Positions 17,186 to 25,458 of a stretch of DNA of 64,000 nucleotides are shown here, piece by piece (within the stretch, counting starts at the first letter, position 1; each line of letters starts with the position of its first letter). Source of the DNA: Fimenecus sp963590415 (lineage in GTDB: Bacteria; Bacillota; Clostridia; Oscillospirales; Acutalibacteraceae); the NCBI GenBank assembly GCA_963590415.1, contig CAVAPB010000002.1, positions 40,949-104,948 of the forward strand, written 5' to 3'. A program made the position numbers and the translations under genes. Below the pieces are notes generated by a model, which was not told the DNA's origin, made no database searches, and saw only the letters and a program-made list of their open reading frames with translations.

Positions 17186-18474
17186 GTGAAAAAGTAAAAA
17201 CTAAGGGAAAGCACAAGAAAAGATTTTTGAAGTTCTTGTGTATCTTTTTGTGCGTTATAGTCGTTTACGCTGCTGTTACGACCGTAATCACGCTTATCGG
17301 ATTAAAAGCCAACAAAAACAAAATTAAGACATTTTCAAAGGTTGAATATGAAAACCAGCTTGTTCCCGAAAACTACGATAACGGTTGCTGGAATATACGG
17401 ACGGATAACGACGTAAAGGTTGTTCAGCTTACCGATGTACATATCGGCGGCGGCTATCTTTCGATAAATAAGGACTCAAAAGCAATCAATGCGGTTGCGG
17501 CTATGCTTACCGCCGAAAAGCCAGACCTTGTTATCGTAACCGGAGACATTTCCTACCCCGTTCCGTTCCAGGCAGGAACCTTCAACAACAAATCCGCCGC
17601 AGTTCTCTTTGCAGAGCTTATGGAGTCTCTCGGGGTTTATTGGACGGTTTGCTACGGAAACCACGACACGGAGTCTTACAGCTATTATTCGAGAGAGCAG
17701 CTTACCGAAATTTATTCAAGCGGCGATTATCCTCACTGCCTTTTACAGGCAGGTCCGGAGGATGTTGACGGCTGCGGCAATCAGGTTATAAACATTGTAA
17801 ATTCCGACAATGTAATTACCCGTTCGTTTATTCTGTTTGATTCACATTCATATATTGACGGAGACATTTTCGGAATCGCGTGGAAGTATGATAATATCCA
17901 CGACAACCAGATTGAATGGTACAAAAACACCGTTAAATCTCTTACCGAGCAGAACGCACAGGCTGTTTCAAAGCTTTCCGCCGAGAGAGCGGCTCTGTAC
18001 GACACCTCATCTCCGGTCAAGACCTCTGCATTTATGCACATTCCGCTCAACGAATACAGAACAGCATGGAACGAATATGTCGACAACGGATACAAAGACG
18101 ATGAAAATATTACCTATAATTACGGTACTGCCGGAGAGAGCGGTAAGGTAGTTTACTGCGGTATCAATGACGATATGCTTTTTGAAACCATGTTAGAGCT
18201 CGGCTCTACCGATTCTGTCTTTTGCGGTCACGACCATCTGAACAACTTCTCGATTAACTACAAGTCAATAAATCTCAACTACGGTATGAGCATCGACTAC
18301 CTTGCTTACAGCGGTATTTCAAGAATAGGTTCACAGCGCGGTTGCGGTATTTTGAGCATTGACACTCAAGGAAACCTTACATCGAGGAACGAAAACTATT
18401 ATCAGGATAAATACCTCTCCAAATATGCAAAAGAAGAGGTTACAATGCAGGTACTCAACGAAGATATGCAGTGA
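17182..18474 (+). CDS. Membrane-anchored metallophosphoesterase
   Basis: Calcineurin-like phosphoesterase, 430 residues. An N-terminal membrane helix at about 14-40 with a basic N-terminus suggests an anchor with the enzyme outside. Dimetal motifs in order: TDVHIGG (D85, H87), VTGD (D122), YGNHD (N160, H161), MHIP (H286) and CGHDH (H350, H352). All ligands are present. I start at 17182, where GGAGG is 6 nt upstream and the ATG overlaps the CDF stop, so it is translationally coupled. Substrate unknown; since the active site probably binds Mn or Fe, pairing with a metal exporter is noteworthy. Confidence 0.9.
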   Translation: MSEKVKTKGKHKKRFLKFLCIFLCVIVVYAAVTTVITLIGLKANKNKIKTFSKVEYENQLVPENYDNGCWNIRTDNDVKVVQLTDVHIGGGYLSINKDSKAINAVAAMLTAEKPDLVIVTGDISYPVPFQAGTFNNKSAAVLFAELMESLGVYWTVCYGNHDTESYSYYSREQLTEIYSSGDYPHCLLQAGPEDVDGCGNQVINIVNSDNVITRSFILFDSHSYIDGDIFGIAWKYDNIHDNQIEWYKNTVKSLTEQNAQAVSKLSAERAALYDTSSPVKTSAFMHIPLNEYRTAWNEYVDNGYKDDENITYNYGTAGESGKVVYCGINDDMLFETMLELGSTDSVFCGHDHLNNFSINYKSINLNYGMSIDYLAYSGISRIGSQRGCGILSIDTQGNLTSRNENYYQDKYLSKYAKEEVTMQVLNEDMQ

Positions 18475-18498
18475 TAATTCCCTGCTTCCGCTCAATAA

Positions 18499-18536
18499 GC
18501 GCAGCCGACTCTGTAAAATCGGCTGCGCTGCATTTC
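18499..18536 (+). terminator. Hairpin after the phosphoesterase operon
   Basis: GCGCAGCCGA and TCGGCTGCGC form a ten-bp stem with a 10-nt loop. The T tract after it is poor, so termination strength is uncertain. Confidence 0.55.
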
Positions 18537-18634
18537 AAAATTACGGAAAGAAACTTAAAACAACGGCAGACGCATAATTGTCAGTCGGTAAAATTCGGAA
18601 AACCTAACAAAAATATTTTTTTGCTTTTTTTCGA

Positions 18635-18663
18635 TTGACATTTTTATGAATTTATTGTAAATT
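18635..18663 (+). promoter_or_regulatory. Promoter of the serine-rich protein gene
   Basis: Consensus TTGACA (18635-18640), 17-bp spacer, TAAATT (18658-18663). Confidence 0.7.
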
Positions 18664-18715
18664 ATAAGAGTATTATTTTGCAAAATTGTCTTAAGCATTG
18701 AAAGGGGAAAAAACA

Positions 18716-19723
18716 ATGGCAAAAAAAGAAAAGATTCCGTCAACACCGGAGTCCCGTGCAAAGAAACTCGCAGATAAACAGGAAGTGCGTAAAGCTTTCA
18801 GAAAGACATTCGTTCCCGCATTGGCAATCTGTCTTTCTCTTTTACTTATATACTCTGTTTGTTACATATCCTTCTTTGATCCCGATAAGGAATTGGCAGA
18901 TACGGCTGTAACAACCGTTAATTCGAACAACTCGGGCAGCAGTTCATCGAGTTCGTCAAGCAGTTCAAGCAGCTCAAGCTCGTCAAGCGGTTCAAGCTCA
19001 TCAAGCGACTCCTCAAGCAGTTCTTCATCCTCAAGTGATAGCGCAGCTGCTTCAAACGGAAGCGTTACAGAGCTTTCTGCTTCAAGCTCAACAGCTGATA
19101 TAGTTTCTTATTTCAATACGGCAATCAACAAGGTTAAACCCAATGCTAAACAGATTACTCTTAACAAAGAAGTAAACAGCAAGGAGGGTTCAATTGAAGG
19201 TAACCTTCCCTCCTCTCTTACGAGCATGGCGGACAAACTTGTTGAAGACAATATGGGCGAAAAAGATCTTTCATCTCTTGATCCCGGTGCAGTAAATGCT
19301 ACGACAGTTGACCAAAAGAATGCTATGTTCCCTGTTGAGAGCGAAAGCTGGTCAAGCCAGCTTACGGCAGATGATGTCGATAATGCTTCTGTTACCGACA
19401 ACGGAAGCACTTATGAAATTACAATAAATGTTAAGGCTGATGACCCGAGCGAATCAACAGCTCACGGTCAGGGACATAACGGCAAGGTGTTCTCGGTAAT
19501 TATGCCCTCCATCGTTACGGACAATGCCGGTCCTGCCGCAAGCATTATTAAGGAAGTTAAGACCGGACATAAGGACGGCAAGGTTGTTGTTACAGTTGAC
19601 AAGGCAACAGGAAATGTTACACACGCAAATTACTACTTTGTATGGACTCTTTCCGTTAAAGCTTTAGGCGCAAGCGTTTCAATTCCCTTTGGACTTCAGA
19701 AAGACTTTACCATCACTTGGTAA
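18716..19723 (+). CDS. Serine-rich membrane-anchored exported protein, function unknown
   Basis: Not a family I recognise. The 335-residue product has a lysine-rich cytoplasmic N-terminus, one membrane helix at about 32-55 and then a low-complexity stretch at about 70-115 made almost only of serine with a few glycines and aspartates, probably a flexible wall-spanning spacer. A folded C-terminal domain of about 200 residues follows; it is rich in threonine and valine strands and looks exposed on the cell surface. The ATG at 18716 follows GAAAGGGG; a TTG at 18698 is less likely. It has its own promoter and terminator. Confidence 0.75.
   Translation: MAKKEKIPSTPESRAKKLADKQEVRKAFRKTFVPALAICLSLLLIYSVCYISFFDPDKELADTAVTTVNSNNSGSSSSSSSSSSSSSSSSSGSSSSSDSSSSSSSSSDSAAASNGSVTELSASSSTADIVSYFNTAINKVKPNAKQITLNKEVNSKEGSIEGNLPSSLTSMADKLVEDNMGEKDLSSLDPGAVNATTVDQKNAMFPVESESWSSQLTADDVDNASVTDNGSTYEITINVKADDPSESTAHGQGHNGKVFSVIMPSIVTDNAGPAASIIKEVKTGHKDGKVVVTVDKATGNVTHANYYFVWTLSVKALGASVSIPFGLQKDFTITW
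18940..19050 (+). repeat. Serine-codon low-complexity tract
   Basis: About 110 bp of imperfect AGC/TCA/TCG/AGT serine codons inside the serine-rich gene, with short units such as AGCTCAAGC recurring. Such tracts can expand or contract by slippage or recombination, but mixed codons here reduce that. Confidence 0.7.
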
Positions 19724-19739
19724 CGGAAAAGAATCACAA

Positions 19740-19770
19740 ATGCTCTCTGAGAAATCGGAGGGCATTTTTT
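19740..19770 (+). terminator. Terminator of the serine-rich protein gene
   Basis: ATGCTCTCTGA/TCGGAGGGCAT stem with a GAAA tetraloop and six T. Confidence 0.92.
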
Positions 19771-19791
19771 AGTATTTGTTTTGTGAATTCA

Positions 19792-19819
19792 TTGACAATA
19801 TCGCTATATATGGTATAAT
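19792..19819 (+). promoter_or_regulatory. Promoter of the SDR - zinc ribbon gene
   Basis: Perfect TTGACA (19792-19797) and TATAAT (19814-19819) with a 16-bp spacer. Confidence 0.85.
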
Positions 19820-19858
19820 TAGAGTACTATATTATATTTTTATATGAGGTGGAAGATT

Positions 19859-21424
19859 ATGGCAGATAAGAAAACCGTAATGCTCACCGGCGGCTCTGGA
19901 AATATGGGCTATGCAGGTTTCAAAGAGCTTTATGCGAAAAAAGACAAGTTCAACATCACGCTCCTTTTGAGAGGCAGTGAGAAGAACAGAGAAAAGTTCA
20001 AGGCTTATCTCAACGACCCGTCGGTCAGAATTGTATGGGGCGACCTTACAAAGTATGAGGATGTTCTTGACGCCGTAAACGGTGCGGATTATGTTCTCCA
20101 TGTCGGCGGTATGGTTTCTCCGACAGCGGACTGGAAGCCTTACAGAACGCAAAAGACAAATATCGGTGCCGCTCAGCACATCTGCGATGCGGTTAAGGCT
20201 CAGCCCAATCCGGACGCTGTTAAGGTTTGTTACATAGGTACTGTTGCCGAGACGGGCGACAGAAACTATCCTATCCATTGGGGCCGTTGCGGTGACCCGC
20301 TCAAGGTTTCCATCTACGATCACTACGCGGTTTCAAAGTGCCGTGCAGAGGCTGTATTTGTTGAAAGCGGACTCAAAAACTGGGTTGTAATGCGTCAGTC
20401 AGGTATCCTCTACCCCAACATTCTTAAAAATATGGACCCGATTATGTTCCATGTACCGATTAACGGCGTTCTTGAATGGTGTACTGTTGAAGACTCGGGT
20501 CGTTTGCTTGCCAACCTCTGCGATGAGGACGCTAAGGGCAACCTCGGCGGAGACTTCTGGAACCATTTCTTTAACATCGGTTCAGGTAAGGAATACAGAA
20601 TTTCAAACTATGAATTTGAGCATCTCCTTCTCGGCACTCTCGGTCTTGCTGGTCCCGAAAAGCTCTTTGACCCCAACTGGTTCATTACAAAGAACTTTCA
20701 CGGTCAGTTCTATGCAGACGGCGACAAGCTTGAAAACTTCCTTCACTTCCGTGAAAATCTTCCTGTTAAAGACTATTTCAATCGCCTTGCCGATCAGGTT
20801 GAATTCTACTTCAAAATTCCGAGATATCTTCCAAAGGGTGTCGTTGCAGCTTGTGCTAAGCCCTTTATGAAGAAAATTGCTTCCACCCCCGATTTCGGTA
20901 CACTTGACTGGGTTGCTAAAGACAACAAGGTTCGTCTGAGCGCTTACTTCGGCTCAAAGGCTGAATGGGAAAAGATTCCGTCAAAGTGGGAAGACTTTGA
21001 AATCATCAAGTTTGATAAGGACAACAGTGCAGCAGAGCAGTATAAGCTTGACCACGGCTATGATGAATCAAAGCCGGAATCGGAGCTTGACATCAACGAT
21101 ATGAAACAGGCTGCCGAGTTCCGTGGCGGCGAATGCCTCTCGGATACAATGACAAAGGGCGATATGGCTACCAAGCTTAAATGGAAATGCGGTCACTGCG
21201 GCGCTGAATTTGAAGCAAGCCCCGCTCTTATCCTCCTCGGCGGACATTGGTGCCCCGAGTGCTATATCCCCCACAAGGCTTGGGATTACGATTCAATCGC
21301 AAAGACAAACCCCTTCTTCGCTCAGGTTTGGTATACAAACCACTCAAAGGATGAGAACAACAAGTATGATTTCGACGAGCTGTTCCACATCAACGGCGTT
21401 GCTTGGGACGACATCAAGAGATAA
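19859..21424 (+). CDS. NAD-dependent epimerase/dehydratase with C-terminal zinc ribbon
   Basis: Extended short-chain dehydrogenase/reductase, 521 residues. The nucleotide site LTGGSGNMGY lies at 9-18 and the catalytic pair YAVSK at 156-160. The SDR fold ends near residue 320; a further 200 residues follow, with a CGHC...CPEC zinc ribbon (C444, C447, C465, C468) near the end. That extension is not part of ordinary epimerases. The start at 19859 has GAGGTGGAAG just upstream; the ATG at 19844 does not. It has its own strong promoter and terminator. The substrate is unknown. A second epimerase at 45.5-46.6 kb lacks the ribbon. Confidence 0.85.
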   Translation: MADKKTVMLTGGSGNMGYAGFKELYAKKDKFNITLLLRGSEKNREKFKAYLNDPSVRIVWGDLTKYEDVLDAVNGADYVLHVGGMVSPTADWKPYRTQKTNIGAAQHICDAVKAQPNPDAVKVCYIGTVAETGDRNYPIHWGRCGDPLKVSIYDHYAVSKCRAEAVFVESGLKNWVVMRQSGILYPNILKNMDPIMFHVPINGVLEWCTVEDSGRLLANLCDEDAKGNLGGDFWNHFFNIGSGKEYRISNYEFEHLLLGTLGLAGPEKLFDPNWFITKNFHGQFYADGDKLENFLHFRENLPVKDYFNRLADQVEFYFKIPRYLPKGVVAACAKPFMKKIASTPDFGTLDWVAKDNKVRLSAYFGSKAEWEKIPSKWEDFEIIKFDKDNSAAEQYKLDHGYDESKPESELDINDMKQAAEFRGGECLSDTMTKGDMATKLKWKCGHCGAEFEASPALILLGGHWCPECYIPHKAWDYDSIAKTNPFFAQVWYTNHSKDENNKYDFDELFHINGVAWDDIKR

Positions 21425-21439
21425 TAATCATACAAGAGC

Positions 21440-21475
21440 AAATACCCGACTTACGAAAGTAAGTCGGGTATTTTA
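21440..21475 (+). terminator. Terminator of the SDR - zinc ribbon gene
   Basis: Fourteen-bp stem AATACCCGACTTAC/GTAAGTCGGGTATT with a GAAA loop, followed by TT. Confidence 0.88.
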
Positions 21476-21522
21476 TAATCATAACCAATAAAAGTCGGTT
21501 TTAATTTATTTAACTTGTCAAA

Positions 21523-22536
21523 TCACAGAATATTGTTATTTGACATATTCATAATGATTTGTGCCATTTCTGCTCTGTTGGCGTTGCCTACGGGATTTAA
21601 TTTGCCGTTGCCGCCGACAACATGGTTTTCCGCTGCCCATGCAACTGCGGTTCTTGCCCAATCGCTGACTGCACTGCCGTCGGGATAGCCTGCAAGCACT
21701 GTGTTGACATCGCCCGAAACAGAACCGTGGCAGTAATTATAGAAAATTAAGCAAGCCTGTTCTCTCGTTATCGGATCGCCTACGCCGAAGCGACCGTCTG
21801 CATAGCCCGAAAGGATTTTGTTATCCTTTGCCCAAGCTATCGCAGCGGAATAATAATCATTCATCGGTACATCAGCAAAGTCGCCGTTCTGACCCTTATA
21901 TGCCGAAAGGTCTGCGTTTGCAATTTTAGCAAGTACAACCACGAAATCCTGTCTCTGAATGTTGTCGGCAGGTCCGAAATAACCGTTGGCATAGCCCTTA
22001 AAATAGCCTTTTTCGACATTGAAAGCAACCGCAGCACTGTACCACTCCTTCAGCGGAACATCGGGGAACAGTCTTCTTTCAATTGTAAAAGTAGAAGAAA
22101 TGTCTTCATTGTTCGGGCCTATAACATTATCACTGTAAAATTCTAATGTAAAGTCATCGGCATCGTTTGTCAAGACTGTAAATTTAACAGTAAAAACTAC
22201 TTTATTGTAAAAGTCTGTGTCATTTGCGCTTACCCAAGAAAACTTAACTGCGCCTTTCTGAGCGGTCGATACCAAGCTCAAGCCGTCCATACAATCGGCA
22301 GCTTCAACGGTATATGCATCAGAATCATATCTCAAGACAATACCGAGTCCTGAAATTTGGCTTGCGTTTACAACGACACGAGCCGTAGCCGTATCGCCCG
22401 CATTGTAACCGGTTTTATCAGTTACCAAAGCCAATACATTATTTGAATTATCAGCCGCAAATGAGTTGAAGCTCATAGCAAACAAAGATGTAAAAATCAT
22501 CAATGCAGCCAAAAACAAAGATAAAGTCTTTTTCAT
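21523..22536 (-). CDS. Secreted cohesin-like and SLH-domain surface protein
   Basis: Exported wall-associated protein of 337 residues. A signal peptide ends near the AFA-type site at about residue 28. A cohesin-like beta-sandwich spans about 35-155 (TDKTGYNAGDTATARVVV, GLGIVLRYDSDAY, FTVKFTVLTNDADDFTLEF). Three S-layer homology repeats follow at about 161-210, 220-270 and 285-330, with the FPDV/FADV...W...A...GY..G.F signature; the third is divergent. SLH repeats bind pyruvylated wall polymers. In cellulosome systems cohesin plus SLH is the anchor layout, but no dockerin gene is in the window, so the role is open. AGGAG precedes the ATG. Confidence 0.85.
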   Translation of the reverse strand: MKKTLSLFLAALMIFTSLFAMSFNSFAADNSNNVLALVTDKTGYNAGDTATARVVVNASQISGLGIVLRYDSDAYTVEAADCMDGLSLVSTAQKGAVKFSWVSANDTDFYNKVVFTVKFTVLTNDADDFTLEFYSDNVIGPNNEDISSTFTIERRLFPDVPLKEWYSAAVAFNVEKGYFKGYANGYFGPADNIQRQDFVVVLAKIANADLSAYKGQNGDFADVPMNDYYSAAIAWAKDNKILSGYADGRFGVGDPITREQACLIFYNYCHGSVSGDVNTVLAGYPDGSAVSDWARTAVAWAAENHVVGGNGKLNPVGNANRAEMAQIIMNMSNNNIL

Positions 22537-22565
22537 TAAAACATCTCCTATGTCAATATAGATTG

Positions 22566-22594
22566 ATTATAACATTATTCTTAAATGTTCGCAA
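22566..22594 (-). promoter_or_regulatory. Promoter of the SLH protein gene
   Basis: On the minus strand TTGCGA (22594-22589), 17 bp, TATAAT (22571-22566). Confidence 0.65.
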
Positions 22595-22603
22595 GTGTAT
22601 TTA

Positions 22604-23023
22604 TCAGGTAAAATCATACATCGGGCGTGTTTCCCTGTCGCGGTACTCATGCTTTTCATAATATCCGATAAGCTTTGAGTCATCGTCCCTCAACGCAACC
22701 ATATAAACATCCTTGTTTTCTTTCGGATTGAAAGAAGTATATATAATGTTGTTGTCGGCGCTTTTTGCAAACCACTCGATTACCCTGTTTATCATTTCGC
22801 AGGACTTGGGATTATGACAGTTGAGCAAACTTTTACCCACCAAATCATATCCGCCGTATTTTGAGTATCTCTTTGCGGCAATCGGATTCATATAGATGAT
22901 TGTGTGTTCCAAATCACAAATTACGACCGATGCGGTATCCTGCTCGATTACGCTTTTGAAAAATGCGGAAAGTTCCGTAAAATCACAACCTTTAGCAATA
23001 TAAATTCTTAAATAAGATACCAT
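22604..23023 (-). CDS. PAS domain protein
   Basis: Small sensor-like protein of 139 residues made mostly of one PAS domain: FFKSVIEQDTASVVICDLEH, then IYMNPIAAKRYSKYGGYDLVGKSLLNCH, which has the N-P-A-A and G-K-S-L pattern of PAS folds. There is no attached output domain, so it may act by binding a partner or a small ligand. The start is uncertain: no good ribosome-binding site precedes the ATG at 23023. It stands alone between the SLH gene and a coiled-coil gene on the same strand. Confidence 0.75.
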   Translation of the reverse strand: MVSYLRIYIAKGCDFTELSAFFKSVIEQDTASVVICDLEHTIIYMNPIAAKRYSKYGGYDLVGKSLLNCHNPKSCEMINRVIEWFAKSADNNIIYTSFNPKENKDVYMVALRDDDSKLIGYYEKHEYRDRETRPMYDFT

Positions 23024-23086
23024 AAAACGGCTGATTTGTAAAGCGTTTTAAGGGTGTTGTCAGTAGGCAAAAAGCATAAAAATAAA

Positions 23087-23782
23087 TTATGGATTGCAGA
23101 CAGAACAAGGGTTCCAACCTTTCTTTTCTGCTTCTGCTATAGTCATTTGTGCGCCATTAGCATATCTGCAACTACCATTGTGGTAATGGTTACCTGTCCT
23201 TGACCCATAAACGATTTTTTGTGTGCGTAAAGTTGTGGTCTCTGTAACTTGTTCAGTTTTCCGCTCTGTCGTATATTCCTTTGTTGTTACTTCGAATGTT
23301 GTAGAATATACATCATTTGTAGTTGTTTCCATATTTTTATCAGTGAAATTAACAGTGCTGATTTCACTTGTCGTTTCAGATAAAACAGTTGTTGTTAAAA
23401 TATCCGGACTAGTTTTTTCTTTTATTGAACCAACAGTAATAGTTATAATCGAAAATATGATAAATGCGCTGATACATATCCAAAATAATGTTTTGTTTCT
23501 TTTATCGATTACTTCCGCATATTCCTTTTCAAGAGTATTAAGTTCTTTTTCAAGTTCTGAAATCTTTTCCTTGATAGATTTCTTTTTATCTTTTACCTCA
23601 TCATTAAAGTTTGCTTTGTTTTTTATATCATACCATTTGAAATTTGTTTTACTTTTCTCAGACTTTATCTCATCAACTTGATTTTTGCATTCTTGAATTT
23701 CTTGTTTTTTAGTCAAAATATCTGTTTTTACTGTTTTAATTTTATTTTGCGTTTCTCTAAAAGATATTATTGGATTTTTCAT
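23087..23782 (-). CDS. Coiled-coil membrane protein with C-terminal Cys/His domain
   Basis: Unrecognised 231-residue protein. The first 95 residues are lysine- and glutamate-rich coiled coil; one membrane helix follows (FWICISAFIIFSIITITVG, about 98-116); then a threonine-rich linker of about 65 residues; and a short C-terminal module with HYHNGSCRYA and NPCSVCNP. That module, with its H-x-x-x-C...P-C-x-x-C pattern, is a small metal-binding-like domain seen at the ends of assorted bacterial surface and phage-linked proteins. I start at 23782, 6 nt after GAGG. The gene is markedly more A/T-rich than its neighbours and lies next to a tRNA gene, which hints at acquisition. Confidence 0.7.
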   Translation of the reverse strand: MKNPIISFRETQNKIKTVKTDILTKKQEIQECKNQVDEIKSEKSKTNFKWYDIKNKANFNDEVKDKKKSIKEKISELEKELNTLEKEYAEVIDKRNKTLFWICISAFIIFSIITITVGSIKEKTSPDILTTTVLSETTSEISTVNFTDKNMETTTNDVYSTTFEVTTKEYTTERKTEQVTETTTLRTQKIVYGSRTGNHYHNGSCRYANGAQMTIAEAEKKGWNPCSVCNP

Positions 23783-23923
23783 TTTACACCTCAAAACTTA
23801 TCATTATAAGTGATTTTAACATAAAAAGCGTATCAAATCAAACAAAAATCAATCTATCGCAAAGACAGAATATATATTGTTTAGCGAGTAATATATAAAA
23901 TTCCGTCATTTTCAAAAAAACTG

Positions 23924-23952
23924 TTGACATTTAATGATGTTTGTAGTATTAT
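23924..23952 (+). promoter_or_regulatory. Promoter of the initiator tRNA gene
   Basis: TTGACA (23924-23929), 17-bp spacer, TATTAT (23947-23952), about 27 bp before the tRNA 5' end. Confidence 0.8.
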
Positions 23953-23979
23953 ATTTGAGCACTTGAGAAAAGTAAATAT

Positions 23980-24056
<77 letters not shown>

Positions 24057-24058
24057 CC

Positions 24059-24085
24059 AAGCCGTACAAATTGTGCGGCTTTTTT
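24059..24085 (+). terminator. Terminator of the tRNA gene
   Basis: AAGCCGTAC/GTGCGGCTT stem with a 5-nt loop and a T-rich tail, 3 nt after the CCA end. Confidence 0.9.
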
Positions 24086-24132
24086 CTTTACCGTAAATTT
24101 TATTTATGCTATACTTCATCAGAGGCGAAAAT

Positions 24133-24642
24133 ATGAGTAATAAAATGACAAAAGACACCGTGCCGCAGGATTTCAGTTTGGGGCTTGCTTTGGTTGACGC
24201 CGTCCCCGTACTTTTCTTCGGCGCAACGGCGATTGTTGCGGGAACGATCCTTGAAAGTCCACTGTTTGTTCTCGGAGCGGTTATATCGTTTATATCGGGT
24301 GCCGTAAAAGTACTTTGGAAAATCATTGCGGCTCTTAATAAGAAAAATATATGGTGGATGTTTGTGCAAATGCGAATTGCAATGCCGATAGGCTTGCTCG
24401 TTTTAATCGCAGGCTTTGTCTCGGCAATAAAGCATACGGATTTTTCGTTGCTTCTTCATACAGCCTTTTCCCTGCCGTACATTGTTTTCTTTGCTTTGGG
24501 CTTGCTCGGAATGATTTTGATGAGCGTGTTTGCTTTCACTCTCGACGGCAGCAAATCAAAGTCAAATTGGATAGAGCAAATTACAAACGGCATATCGCAG
24601 GCAATGTTTTTCATAGGCGTATTACTTATTAAGCTTAAATAA
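24133..24642 (+). CDS. Small multi-pass membrane protein, function unknown
   Basis: No family recognised. From the ATG at 24133 (GAGGCG about 8 nt upstream) it is 169 residues with five hydrophobic segments: about 23-42, 47-68, 83-103, 117-140 and 150-168. The only polar parts are short loops. The ATG at 24106 falls in the tRNA terminator shadow and lacks a ribosome-binding site. No obvious promoter is seen, so weak read-through past the tRNA terminator may express it. It converges on the TauE gene. Confidence 0.65.
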   Translation: MSNKMTKDTVPQDFSLGLALVDAVPVLFFGATAIVAGTILESPLFVLGAVISFISGAVKVLWKIIAALNKKNIWWMFVQMRIAMPIGLLVLIAGFVSAIKHTDFSLLLHTAFSLPYIVFFALGLLGMILMSVFAFTLDGSKSKSNWIEQITNGISQAMFFIGVLLIKLK

Positions 24643-24649
24643 AATTTCA

Positions 24650-24678
24650 GGGCAATCCGTTCGGACTGCCCTTTTTTT
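24650..24678. terminator. Terminator between convergent genes
   Basis: GGGCAATCC pairs with GGACTGCCC (one mismatch) and is followed by seven T on the plus strand. Confidence 0.8.
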
Positions 24679-24681
24679 ATA

Positions 24682-25458
24682 TCATTTAATGAAGTTAAAC
24701 GCCATTACGGCTAAGCCGAGAATAACAAGTATCACGCCCGTTGCACGGTTGAGCGTTTTAGGTGAAGCTTTGTTTGCAAACACCGCCGCAATTCTTGCCC
24801 AAATAAGCGTAAATACAACACAGAGAATAAACACCGTCCAATCGGGTGCGCCGCCTATCGAGAAATGCGAAACAGCGCCCGTCAGAGCGGTAAAGGTCAT
24901 TATAAATACGCTTGTTCCGACAGCTGTTTTAAGCTCATAACCGAGAACGGTTGTCAAAATCAAAAGCATCATCATTCCGCCGCCCGCTCCGACAAAGCCG
25001 CATATAAAGCCTATGAGCATGCCGCAGACAACGGACTGTATCGCACGCTTTTTCTTTGATACGCCGAGCATAGCCTCCTTGGTTGTCATTACGGGCTTTA
25101 CAATAAACTTAATTCCGAGCAAGAATGTCATAAACACGGAAAATCCGCCCATTGTGGCTGACGGAACAAGGCTTGCGACATAACTGCCCACAACCGTGAA
25201 CGCAAGGACGGTAAACATCATAATCAAGCCGTTGCGGATGTCAAGATTCTTGTGCTTGCCGTAGGTGTATGCCGAAACGGCACTTGCAAGTACATCGGAT
25301 GAAAGCGCAATACCGACCGCCATATACGGGTCCATACCCAAAAAGGTAATCAGCATCGGGCTTATTACCGCCGCCGCACTCATTCCGGCAAATCCCGTAC
25401 CGAGACCTGCGCCCATTCCCGCAAAAAATGTTACCAAAACGGTTATCAATATATTCAT
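24682..25458 (-). CDS. TauE/SafE family anion permease
   Basis: Eight-helix membrane permease of the TauE/SafE (TSUP) family, 258 residues, a family linked to export or import of sulfite, sulfoacetate and related organosulfur anions. It begins with the family repeat FFAGMGAGLGTGFAGMSAAA and has a second copy around GFICGFVGAGGGMMMLLIL in the middle. Its ATG overlaps the stop of the upstream MarR gene by 1 nt (TAATG), so the pair is translationally coupled and the transporter is probably under MarR control. The substrate is not evident. Confidence 0.9.
   Translation of the reverse strand: MNILITVLVTFFAGMGAGLGTGFAGMSAAAVISPMLITFLGMDPYMAVGIALSSDVLASAVSAYTYGKHKNLDIRNGLIMMFTVLAFTVVGSYVASLVPSATMGGFSVFMTFLLGIKFIVKPVMTTKEAMLGVSKKKRAIQSVVCGMLIGFICGFVGAGGGMMMLLILTTVLGYELKTAVGTSVFIMTFTALTGAVSHFSIGGAPDWTVFILCVVFTLIWARIAAVFANKASPKTLNRATGVILVILGLAVMAFNFIK

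Noticed and set aside
18940..19050. Short-unit repeats that might suggest a CRISPR array
   Set aside because: The units are serine codons in frame inside a gene, with no constant repeat-spacer rhythm.
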